From Acidimicrobiia bacterium (GTDB lineage: Bacteria; Actinomycetota; Acidimicrobiia; IMCC26256; PALSA-555), in NCBI GenBank assembly GCA_022865365.1, contig JALHSW010000135.1:1-5400 (forward strand): a stretch of DNA of 5,400 nt. The letters are read 5' to 3'. Shown in pieces: positions 1 to 5,374 of this stretch. The translations under genes were made by a program, and so were the position numbers. Numbering within the stretch: the first letter of the stretch is position 1; every line of letters begins with the position of its first letter. The notes beneath the pieces were generated by a model that was not told the DNA's origin, made no database searches, and worked only from the letters and a program-made list of their open reading frames with translations.

Positions 1-1123
1 AGCATCGTTGTCGCCGGGCTTCGGCATCTGGCCCCACCGTGGGGTGCACGAGCTCACGGATGGCGCCGAGTGCGGCGTCGCCGGTGTCGACGACGCGCAC
101 GAGATCGCCCCACCCGCCGCGCTCCGCGAGGTCACGAACGGCGGCGACCAGCCCCGGATGCTCGCGCTCGTAGTGATCCGCGCCCAGGAACACCATCGGA
201 CTGCGTACCCCGTACAGCGCGTAGTCGTTCTGCGCCGCGTCGGTGAAGATCTCCTGCGCGGTCCCGCTGCCGCCTGGGGTGTAGACGACACCGCCGAGCG
301 CGATCGCCAGCAGACCGTTCTCGCGGATGCTGTTCTGGAAGTACTTCGCGATGTGCGTCGAGAACTGGTTCAGCGGCTCGTCGACGTAGAGCCAGGTCGG
401 GACCCCGAGGCTCGTCGCGCCGTCGGGCCACGCGGCCCGAACCTCGAGCGCGCGCTCGAGGAACGCTGCGGGATCGGTGGCGTACCCGGGCGCCGTCGCG
501 AGGCGCGTCAGGGCTCCGTCGAGAGCCGCATCGTCGGCCCGCGCCAGCCAGGCACCGAGGTTGGCTGCCTCCATGAGCCCGGGCCCACCTCCCGTTGCGA
601 CGACGAACCCGGCACGGGTGAGGCCACGAGCGAGGTCGGCGACACGCCGATACGCCGCGTCGGCGCGCGGCGTCGCGTGGCTTCCCATGATCCCCACGAC
701 CGGACCCTCGGTCACCTCGAGGAATCGGACCAGCGCGGCATCGATGCACGAGTCGTGCACACCTCGAGCGAGCGTCTCGAGCGGGGACGCCGTCGCCTGT
801 GTGCGCCGGCCGATTCGGGCGTCGAGGGTCGTGTCGGGTCGGCCCACTTCGTAGCCCGCCATCAGCTCGTCGTGGTCGTAGAGCGCGGCGCGGTACGGCG
901 TGAACTCGAAGCCGTCCAATGGCGGGAGGACCGTCGCCCCCGCGGCACGCAGGTGCCCTTCGCCGTCCGGGGTCAAGCGGCAGCCGGCGAACGCAGCGCC
1001 GGCGACGTCGAGCTCGGTCCACTCGAGTGAGACGTCGCGCAGGTCGAGCCCGACGATCCACGCGCCGGTAAGGTCCCGGGCCCGCTCTCGGAGGAGCGCG
1101 ACGGTGTCGATGACGACGTCCAT
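1..1123 (-). CDS. LOG-family (TIGR00730-type) Rossmann nucleotide-binding protein, partial (C-terminus beyond left edge)
   Basis: The reading frame from the ATG at 1123-1121 runs leftward off the window without a stop, giving 374 visible residues. The LOG domain starts near residue 138 (PVVGIMGSHATPR, 141-153), followed by TGGGPGLMEAAN (177-188) and TPGGSGTAQEIF (282-293). These are the nucleotide/phosphate-binding GGGxGLM and PGGxGTxxE signatures of the family once called lysine decarboxylase-like. Known members (LOG, PpnN) hydrolyse nucleoside 5'-monophosphates to free base and ribose phosphate. E291 occupies the catalytic Glu position of PGGxGTxxE. Residues 1-137 form an extra N-terminal region with a weak pentapeptide-like stretch (LDLRDVSLEWTELDV, 26-40). 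From memory, larger actinobacterial LOG proteins look similar. No signal peptide or membrane segment is seen, so it is probably cytoplasmic. The gene is divergent from the GGT-family gene. Its start has no clear Shine-Dalgarno. The substrate is not determined by the sequence. Confidence 0.88.
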   Translation of the reverse strand, partial: MDVVIDTVALLRERARDLTGAWIVGLDLRDVSLEWTELDVAGAAFAGCRLTPDGEGHLRAAGATVLPPLDGFEFTPYRAALYDHDELMAGYEVGRPDTTLDARIGRRTQATASPLETLARGVHDSCIDAALVRFLEVTEGPVVGIMGSHATPRADAAYRRVADLARGLTRAGFVVATGGGPGLMEAANLGAWLARADDAALDGALTRLATAPGYATDPAAFLERALEVRAAWPDGATSLGVPTWLYVDEPLNQFSTHIAKYFQNSIRENGLLAIALGGVVYTPGGSGTAQEIFTDAAQNDYALYGVRSPMVFLGADHYEREHPGLVAAVRDLAERGGWGDLVRVVDTGDAALGAIRELVHPTVGPDAEARRQRC

Positions 1124-1134
1124 GGCGAATGCGC

Positions 1135-1140
1135 ACCGTA
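1135..1140 (-). promoter_or_regulatory. Possible -10 element for the LOG-family gene
   Basis: Read on the minus strand, the hexamer is TACGGT, which fits the actinobacterial -10 consensus TANNNT. It ends 11 nt before the ATG at 1123, which would give a leader of only about 4-5 nt. That would be consistent with the missing Shine-Dalgarno. There is no convincing -35 element. This is inference from position and consensus only. Confidence 0.35.
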
Positions 1141-1158
1141 GCGCCCGGCCTTCCCCAT

Positions 1159-1194
1159 CTCGTCAGCCGGCTCGTCAGCCGGCTCGGCCGGCCG
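1159..1194. repeat. 12-bp direct repeat with AGCCGGCT palindromes in the divergent intergenic region
   Basis: The unit ctcgtcagccgg occurs twice in tandem (1159-1170 and 1171-1182), followed by a shortened related stretch. Each unit plus the next two bases contains the 8-bp palindrome AGCCGGCT (1165-1172 and 1177-1184), so the palindrome centres are 12 bp apart. A further palindrome, CGGCCGGCCG, follows at 1185-1194. The array lies between the candidate promoters of the two divergent genes and just upstream of the GGT-family promoter. An operator is possible, but such GC-rich palindromes arise easily in this base composition. Confidence 0.6.
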
Positions 1195-1201
1195 GCGTCG
1201 G

Positions 1202-1207
1202 TAGGCT
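1202..1207 (+). promoter_or_regulatory. -10 element of a likely leaderless promoter for the GGT-family gene
   Basis: The hexamer TAGGCT fits TANNNT and ends 8 nt before the GTG at 1216. In actinobacteria, transcription commonly starts about 6-8 nt after this hexamer, which would place +1 at or next to the GTG. There is no Shine-Dalgarno ahead of that GTG. No good -35 is seen at 17-18 bp spacing, which is usual for such promoters. Confidence 0.55.
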
Positions 1208-1215
1208 CACCTTCT

Positions 1216-2757
1216 GTGGCTCGTCGACTCCGGTTCCCGCAGGCTGCAGTGGCGACGCCGCACTACCTCGCGACGTCGGCCGGGCTCGTCGCTCTCGCAC
1301 GCGGCGGCAACGCGTTCGACGCGGTGCTCGCGGCCAACCTCGCGCTCGGGGTGGTCGCGCCCTACCTCTGCGGCTACGGCGGCGACGTGTTCGCGATCGT
1401 GTGGGACGGCGCACTGCACGGGTACCTCGGGTCGGGGCGCTCGGCGGCCGGCGCGTCGCTCCCCGACGCACAGGAGCGTCACGGCGACCAGCTCCCGGCC
1501 TTCGGGGGCGAGGTCGTCACCGTGCCGGGGGCGGTGGCCGGCTGGTTCGACCTCCTCGACCGCTTCGGCACACGGCCGTTCGCGGAGCTCGCAGGAGCTG
1601 CGATCGGGCTCGCACGTGACGGTTTCGAGATCACGCCGCAGGCAGCCACCGTCTTCGCCGAGTCCCGTCGCTTCTACCGCGGGTTCGACGAGTGGCACGC
1701 GGTCTACGGCGGTGTAGCTGACGGCGACGTGCTCCGCCAACCGGCGCTGGCGCGCACGATCGAGGCGCTCGCGTCCGATGGCCCCGAGGTCTACTACCGC
1801 GGTCCGATCGCCGACGCGATCGGCGAGGCCGTCCAGGCAGCCGGCGGCGCCCTCACCGGCGACGATCTGTCCGCCCACGGCGGCGAATGGGCGACACCGC
1901 TTCGCGCGCCGTACCGCGATGCCGAGGTGGTGGAGCTGCCACCGCCGACGCAGGGCGTGAGCGCGCTCGAGGCGCTGCGGATCCTCGACGGGTTCGCTCC
2001 GCCCGAATCGGGCCCAGCACGCGAGCACGCCTTGCTCGAGTCGACGAAGCAGGCGCTCGCGGACCGCGACCGGTGGGTCACCGACCCCGACACCATGCCG
2101 GTCCCGGCGTCGACGCTCCTCACCCAAGACTGGGTCGCGAGTCGGCGCCGGGCGATCGACCCCGATCGGGCCGGCACGCCTGACCCGGGTGAGCCCCAAC
2201 CCGGCGGGACTGCGTACCTGTGTGCAGCCGATGCGAACGGCATGTTCGTCAGCCTCATCCAGTCCAACTTCATCCACTTCGGCTCCGGAGTGCACGTTCC
2301 CGCCTGGGGCATCAACCTCAACAACCGCGGCTTGTCGTTCTCCCTCGATGCCGAGCGCCCGAACGTGCTCGCACCGGCGAAGCGACCGATGCACACACTC
2401 ATTCCGGCGATGGTCTTCCGCGACGGCGCGCCGTGGGCCGCGTTCGGCAGCATGGGCGGTGACGCGCAGGTGCCGGTGCACGTCGAGGTGCTGCACCAGG
2501 TACTCGCCGAGGCCGCCGACTGGGCCGACGCCATCCATGCGCCCCGATGGCGCGTCGATGTCGGTTCGTGGCGCGTGCACGCCGAGTCGCGCTTCGACGC
2601 GTCGATGCTCGACGGACTCCGTGCACTCGGGCACGACGTCGTGACGACCAGCCCGTTCGACTCGGGCATGGGCCACGCCCACGCGGTGTGGCGCACAGCC
2701 GACGGGTTCGGTGCAACATCCGACCCCCGGTCGGAAGGCGCCGCGCTCGGTATGTAG
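1216..2757 (+). CDS. Gamma-glutamyltransferase family protein (YwrD-like Ntn-hydrolase)
   Basis: The 513-residue protein covers the whole GGT family. The N-terminal part has ATSAG (19-23), VVAPYLCGYGGDVFA (46-60), GSGR (72-75, the Arg that binds the substrate carboxylate in the family) and PFAELAGAAIGLARDGFEIT (121-140). Thr332 in GGTAYLCAADANG (330-342) aligns with the autoprocessing nucleophile. Cleavage before it would give subunits of about 331 and 182 residues. The small-subunit part has FGSGVHVPAWG, RPMHTLIPAMV (390-400) and the Gly pair of FGSMGGD (410-416). There is no signal peptide, unlike periplasmic GGTs. The FGSG/NNRG pattern resembles the B. subtilis YwrD group rather than classical GGT. 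By hand alignment, glutamate-contacting residues of E. coli GGT (Asn411, Ser462, Ser463) become Phe352, His393 and Thr394, so glutathione may not be the substrate. An upstream in-frame ATG at 1129 was not chosen, because homology begins at the GTG and a -10 hexamer precedes it. The gene stands alone, divergent from the LOG gene. Confidence 0.9.
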   Translation: MARRLRFPQAAVATPHYLATSAGLVALARGGNAFDAVLAANLALGVVAPYLCGYGGDVFAIVWDGALHGYLGSGRSAAGASLPDAQERHGDQLPAFGGEVVTVPGAVAGWFDLLDRFGTRPFAELAGAAIGLARDGFEITPQAATVFAESRRFYRGFDEWHAVYGGVADGDVLRQPALARTIEALASDGPEVYYRGPIADAIGEAVQAAGGALTGDDLSAHGGEWATPLRAPYRDAEVVELPPPTQGVSALEALRILDGFAPPESGPAREHALLESTKQALADRDRWVTDPDTMPVPASTLLTQDWVASRRRAIDPDRAGTPDPGEPQPGGTAYLCAADANGMFVSLIQSNFIHFGSGVHVPAWGINLNNRGLSFSLDAERPNVLAPAKRPMHTLIPAMVFRDGAPWAAFGSMGGDAQVPVHVEVLHQVLAEAADWADAIHAPRWRVDVGSWRVHAESRFDASMLDGLRALGHDVVTTSPFDSGMGHAHAVWRTADGFGATSDPRSEGAALGM

Positions 2758-2774
2758 GGGGGCGCCTGTAGGGG
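2753..2774. repeat. Short direct repeat tgtagggg at the end of the GGT-family gene
   Basis: The octamer tgtagggg occurs at 2753-2760 (overlapping the TAG stop) and again at 2767-2774. The rest of the 58-nt gap to the next gene has no T-tailed hairpin. The repeat may be chance. Confidence 0.3.
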
Positions 2775-2803
2775 CTGCCGGCGAGCGACACGAGGGCCCC
2801 GGG

Positions 2804-2809
2804 TACGAT
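2804..2809 (+). promoter_or_regulatory. -10 element of a likely leaderless promoter for the coxD-coxE-xdhC cassette
   Basis: TACGAT is close to the consensus TANNNT (TATAAT-like) and ends 6 nt before the GTG at 2816, the expected distance for transcription starting at the start codon. No Shine-Dalgarno lies in the 12 nt before that GTG. The downstream genes overlap or abut, so this is the only good promoter candidate for the cassette in the window. Confidence 0.6.
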
Positions 2810-2815
2810 TGGCGC

Positions 2816-3742
2816 GTGTCCGGACCAGCCAAGACCCCCACCAAGACAGTCGCCAAGACGGTCGACGACGTGCGCGATGCACTCGCGGCGCACGACTACC
2901 TCGCCGACGAGGGCCTGGCGACCGCGATCTTCCTCGCTCTGACCCTCGAGCGGCCGCTGCTCCTCGAGGGCGAAGCCGGCGTCGGCAAGACCGAGGTGGC
3001 GAAGGTCCTCGCCCGCTGGACGGGCGGTGAGCTGGTCAGGCTCCAGTGCTACGAGGGGATCGACGCGAGCCAGGCTGTCTACGAGTGGGACTACTCCCGA
3101 CAGCTCCTGCACCTCCGGGCGGCCGAAGCCGCCGGTGGGCCCATCGACGAGGACGCGCTGTACTCCGAGCGGTTCCTCGTGCGCCGGCCCCTACTCCGCG
3201 CAATCGCCCACGACGGGCCGACGCCTCCGGTGCTGCTCATCGACGAGGTCGACCGGGCGGATGACGAGTTTGAGGCGTTCCTGCTCGAGGTGCTCGCCGA
3301 CTACTCGATCACCGTCCCCGAGCTCTCGACGTTCCACGCCGAGCAGCCGCCGATCGTGATCGTCACGTCCAACCGTACGCGCGACGTCCACGATGCACTC
3401 AAGCGACGGTGCCTCTACCACTGGATCGAGCACCCCGACTTCGAACGAGAGCTCGCCATCCTCCGGGTGCGCGCGCCCGAGGTGCCCGACGAGCTCGCCC
3501 GCCAGGTCGCCGCCGCGGCCGAGGCCCTGCGCGACCTCGACCTCTACAAGCCACCGGGCGTCGCCGAAACGATCGACTGGGCCCATGCGATCTCGGCGCT
3601 CGGCGCGGCCCAGCTCGACGAGCGTGTCGTCGACGTCACCCTCGGGGCGGTCCTCAAGTACCGGGAGGATCAGATGCGCGCCAGGGCCCACGGCCTCGGT
3701 CGGCTGGGAGCGGCGGCGGGGGAGCGGAGTGCCGGCGCCTGA
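2816..3742 (+). CDS. coxD: CoxD-type MoxR-family AAA+ ATPase
   Basis: The protein has 308 residues. Walker A is GEAGVGKT (52-59), Walker B is PVLLIDEVDRAD (138-149, D143 and E144), sensor 1 is TSN (184-186), and the arginine-finger region is ALKRRC (194-199). A sensor-2-like helix follows at GVAETIDWAHAI (248-259). The stretch LVRLQCYEGID plus YEWDYSRQLL (73-98) is typical of CoxD-type ATPases. In carboxidotrophs CoxD acts with CoxE in maturing the active-site metal cluster of Mo-containing CO dehydrogenase; MoxR ATPases in general are chaperone-like remodellers paired with VWA proteins. The first 20 residues are Lys/Thr-rich. The GTG at 2816 was chosen over an ATG at 2711, which would lie inside the preceding gene. 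The stop at 3740-3742 overlaps the start of coxE. The client enzyme is not in the window, so a role in maturing another Mo hydroxylase is equally possible. Confidence 0.9.
   Translation: MSGPAKTPTKTVAKTVDDVRDALAAHDYLADEGLATAIFLALTLERPLLLEGEAGVGKTEVAKVLARWTGGELVRLQCYEGIDASQAVYEWDYSRQLLHLRAAEAAGGPIDEDALYSERFLVRRPLLRAIAHDGPTPPVLLIDEVDRADDEFEAFLLEVLADYSITVPELSTFHAEQPPIVIVTSNRTRDVHDALKRRCLYHWIEHPDFERELAILRVRAPEVPDELARQVAAAAEALRDLDLYKPPGVAETIDWAHAISALGAAQLDERVVDVTLGAVLKYREDQMRARAHGLGRLGAAAGERSAGA
3718..3724 (+). promoter_or_regulatory. Ribosome binding site of coxE
   Basis: GGGGGAG lies 4 nt before the GTG at 3729, inside the last codons of coxD. It supports this GTG as the start, and the 14-nt overlap with coxD suggests translational coupling. 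Confidence 0.55.
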
Positions 3743-4985
3743 CGTCCGACCCCACGAGTCCACCCACGCCATCGGCCACGCCATCGGCCACGCCATCGGC
3801 CACGCCATCGGCGACGCCATCGGCGACGCCGCTGCCGAGCGTGCCGCAGTCGCGTTCGCACGCATCTTGCGCGGCGCCAGGCTGATCGTCCCGGTTGGCG
3901 CGACGATCACCTACGCACGGGCGTTGGCCGCGGTCGGTCTCGATCGCCGCGACGACGCCTACTGGGCCGGGCGGGTCACGCTGCTGCGCGGGCCCGAAGA
4001 CGTGCCGCTCTACGACCGCGCCTTCCGGGTCTTCTGGGACCGCGTCGCGAGCATCGTGGCCGACGCGTCCGCACTCACCAGCGACCTCACGATCGCCTTC
4101 GACGCCCCGAACGACGAGGGTGGCGACGAAGCTGGCGACGATGCCGGTGGCGACGACTCGGACGCCAGGCCCTCGGTCCGGGTCCGGTACAGCCGGGCCG
4201 AGGTGCTCCACGAGCGCGACTTCGCGCTCTACACGGCAACCGAGCACGACGAGGCAAAGCGCCTGATGAGTGACCTTCGGTTCGTCGGCTCGCTGCGCCC
4301 CTCGCGCCGACAGCACCCGGTGTCGCACCAGCGCGGTCGGACCGACCTGCGGCGCACCGTTCGCCGCTCGCTGCGAGCCGGCGGCGAACCGACGCCACGC
4401 GCCGTTCGCGCCCCGACCTCGCGACCGCGAAGGATCGTGCTGCTCTGCGACGTGAGCGGCTCGATGGAGCCGTACGCGCGGGCGATGCTCCGCTTCCTCC
4501 ACGTGGCGGTGGTCGGACGCGGTCGGGTCGAGGCGTTCGCGCTCGGCACGCGCCTCACCCGACTCACTCGCGAGCTGCAAAGCCGCGATCCGGACGCTGC
4601 GCTCGCCGCGGCCGCGGAGCGAGTGGTCGACTGGTCCGGGGGAACACGGCTCGGCGATGGCCTGCGCACATTCAACGACCGGTGGGGCGTTCGGGGCATG
4701 GCGCGGGGTGCCATCGTCGTGATCCTCTCCGACGGATGGGACCGCGGGGACCCCGACGAACTCGGAGCCGAGATGGCTCGCCTGGCTCGGGTCGCGCACC
4801 GGATCGTCTGGGTGAACCCGCTGAAGGCCACGCCTGAGTACGCGCCGCTCGCGCGTGGCATGGCCGCCGCACTGCCCTACGTCGACGACTTCGTCGAAGG
4901 TCATTCGCTTGCGGCACTCGACGAGCTCGTCGAGGTGATCGCCCGACCGGATCGGCGGGTACCCGCGGCGAGGACGGGACGATGA
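3729..4985 (+). CDS. coxE: CoxE-type VWA-domain protein
   Basis: The protein has 418 residues. The VWA domain begins near 236: DVSGSM (241-246) gives the DxSxS of the MIDAS metal site, Thr306 in GGTRLGD supplies the threonine and Asp335 in ILSDGWDRG the aspartate, so all MIDAS ligands are present. The later NPL (363-365), GMAAALPYVDDF (377-388) and the basic stretch 187-235 before the VWA domain are usual for the CoxE family. In carboxidotrophs CoxE partners CoxD in maturing CO dehydrogenase. Two features are odd. The first is an N-terminal tandem HAIG repeat (13-28, continuing as DAIG). The second is a Gly/Asp-rich acidic stretch (125-145) between the N-terminal region and the basic stretch. 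GTG 3729 is the only plausible in-frame start near the coxD end. Starting further upstream would read through coxD in a shadow frame. The TGA at 4983-4985 overlaps an ATG (ATGA). Confidence 0.9.
   Translation: MPAPDVRPHESTHAIGHAIGHAIGHAIGDAIGDAAAERAAVAFARILRGARLIVPVGATITYARALAAVGLDRRDDAYWAGRVTLLRGPEDVPLYDRAFRVFWDRVASIVADASALTSDLTIAFDAPNDEGGDEAGDDAGGDDSDARPSVRVRYSRAEVLHERDFALYTATEHDEAKRLMSDLRFVGSLRPSRRQHPVSHQRGRTDLRRTVRRSLRAGGEPTPRAVRAPTSRPRRIVLLCDVSGSMEPYARAMLRFLHVAVVGRGRVEAFALGTRLTRLTRELQSRDPDAALAAAAERVVDWSGGTRLGDGLRTFNDRWGVRGMARGAIVVILSDGWDRGDPDELGAEMARLARVAHRIVWVNPLKATPEYAPLARGMAAALPYVDDFVEGHSLAALDELVEVIARPDRRVPAARTGR
3765..3830 (+). repeat. coxE: In-frame 12-bp tandem repeat encoding HAIG/DAIG in CoxE
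   Basis: The unit cacgccatcggc is present four times exactly (3765-3812). A fifth copy has cac changed to gac (3813-3824), followed by a half unit (3825-3830). It encodes four HAIG units, then DAIG and DA. With His9 the His residues fall at 9, 13, 17, 21 and 25, followed by Asp at 29 and 33. The near-perfect DNA identity suggests recent slippage expansion. Confidence 0.95.
4122..4157 (+). repeat. coxE: Degenerate 12-bp repeat encoding the acidic GDEA/GDDA stretch of CoxE
   Basis: The units ggcgacgaagct (4122-4133) and ggcgacgatgcc (4134-4145) differ at two positions. An extra Gly codon and ggcgacgac (4149-4157) follow. The product is GDEA, GDDA, G, GDD within an acidic, probably disordered linker. 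Confidence 0.6.
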
Positions 4986-5036
4986 CGAGGACGGGACGAT
5001 GACGAGGACGGGACGATGACGAGGACGGGACGATGA
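4982..5036 (+). other. Chain of three identical six-codon mini-ORFs (MTRTGR) linked by ATGA overlaps
   Basis: The ATGs at 4982, 4999 and 5016 each open a six-codon frame reading M-T-R-T-G-R. These end at TGA 5000-5002, 5017-5019 and 5034-5036. Every stop overlaps the next ATG as ATGA, and the third overlaps the start of the XdhC-domain gene at 5033. The first ATG overlaps the coxE stop in the same way. The second and third mini-ORFs and the xdhC start each have GAGGA 7 nt upstream, and so does the first. The frames are certain from the sequence. Whether they are translated is inference. Confidence 0.6.
5021..5025 (+). promoter_or_regulatory. Ribosome binding site of the XdhC-domain gene
   Basis: GAGGA lies 7 nt before the ATG at 5033, which is good spacing. 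Identical sites sit 17, 34 and 51 nt upstream, each ahead of an ATG, so ribosomes may initiate at any of four places. Confidence 0.6.
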
Positions 5037-5350
5037 GAGATCTCCTCGACGACATCGATCGATGGCGCGCCGACGGCAAGCGGGTCGCGGTCGCACGCGT
5101 GGTCGGGCTCGACGGATCGGGACCGCGCGATCCCGGCGCCGCGATGGCCGTCAGCGAGTCGGGCGAGGTCGCGGGCTCGGTCTCGGGCGGATGCGTCGAG
5201 GGGGCCGTCGTCACCGAAGCGCTCGCGGTGCTCGAGGGCGAGCGCGAGTGCGGCGTCGTCTCGTTCGGGTACTCCGACGACGAGGCCTTCGCAGTCGGCC
5301 TCACCTGCGGGGGCACGATCCACGTGTTCGTCGAGACCCTCGATTGGTGA
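5033..5350 (+). CDS. XdhC/CoxI-domain protein (CoxF/XdhC-like molybdenum hydroxylase maturation factor), short form
   Basis: The 105-residue protein is essentially one XdhC_CoxI domain. Landmarks are GSGPRDPGAAMAV (28-40), GSVSGGCVEGAV (48-59) and GLTCGGTIHVFVE (89-101). XdhC-family proteins bind molybdenum cofactor, promote its sulfuration and insert it into xanthine dehydrogenase-type enzymes; CoxF is the counterpart in cox clusters. The C-terminal Rossmann domain (XdhC_C) of full-length XdhC is absent. The TGA at 5348-5350 ends the protein just after the first domain, and a new start follows 24 nt later. This looks like a naturally split arrangement rather than a broken gene. It follows coxE after the 17-bp repeat array. 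It probably acts in the cytoplasm with the CoxD/CoxE pair on an enzyme not seen here. Confidence 0.85.
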   Translation: MRDLLDDIDRWRADGKRVAVARVVGLDGSGPRDPGAAMAVSESGEVAGSVSGGCVEGAVVTEALAVLEGERECGVVSFGYSDDEAFAVGLTCGGTIHVFVETLDW

Positions 5351-5365
5351 GGCGCCCGACATGAT

Positions 5366-5370
5366 GAGGG
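5366..5370 (+). promoter_or_regulatory. Possible ribosome binding site for the gene at the right edge
   Basis: GAGGG lies 4 nt before the GTG at 5375. The ATGs at 5361 and 5364 do not open usable frames: the first runs into TAG after six codons, and so does the second, which shares its frame. Confidence 0.4.
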
Positions 5371-5374
5371 CGAC

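Larger units (their letters stand above)
4970..5037 (+). repeat. Four tandem copies of a 17-bp unit at the coxE-xdhC junction
   Basis: The unit gaggacgggacgatgac is at 4970-4986, 4987-5003 and 5004-5020. The fourth copy, 5021-5037, differs only in its last base (g for c). Each unit contains GAGGA, then 7 nt, then an ATG. The first unit encodes the end of CoxE (RTGR and its stop) and the last supplies the ribosome binding site and start of the XdhC-domain gene. Since 17 is not a multiple of three, all three plus-strand frames meet a TGA within the array. Confidence 0.97.

Noticed and set aside
8..1030. Plus-strand open frame opposite the LOG-family gene, and a 334-codon minus-strand frame at 132-1136
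   Set aside because: Both are Arg-rich shadows. Only the minus-strand frame from 1123 contains the GGGPGLM and PGGSGTAQE motifs.
2758..2803. Terminator between the GGT-family gene and coxD
   Set aside because: GGGGC (2771-2775) can pair with GCCCC (2796-2800), but the stem is only 5 bp with a 20-nt loop and no T tract follows.
2711..2815. Upstream ATG start for coxD at 2711
   Set aside because: It would overlap the GGT-family gene by 47 nt and add residues without family resemblance. The GTG at 2816 has a -10 hexamer at leaderless spacing.
1207..2856. Long minus-strand open frame (about 549 codons) opposite the GGT-family gene
   Set aside because: It is the antisense shadow of a well-supported gene in GC-rich DNA. 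Its translation is Arg/Val/Glu-rich with no recognisable motif.
3393..3728. Upstream ATG at 3393 for coxE
   Set aside because: This would read 350 nt inside coxD in another frame, giving a Ser/Arg/Pro-rich shadow sequence. The GTG at 3729 with a ribosome site is the better start.
3765..5037. CRISPR-like array
   Set aside because: Both repeat clusters are head-to-tail with no spacers, and their units are only 12 and 17 bp.
3654..5096. Long minus-strand open frame (about 480 codons) opposite coxE
   Set aside because: It is antisense to a gene with intact MIDAS motifs. Its product contains the low-complexity reverse translation of both tandem repeats and no known domain.
5033..5350. XdhC gene truncated by a frameshift (pseudogene)
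   Set aside because: The first domain is complete to its usual end, the stop is followed by a new start with a ribosome site, and single-domain forms exist. The flanking sequence beyond 5400 would be needed to revisit this.
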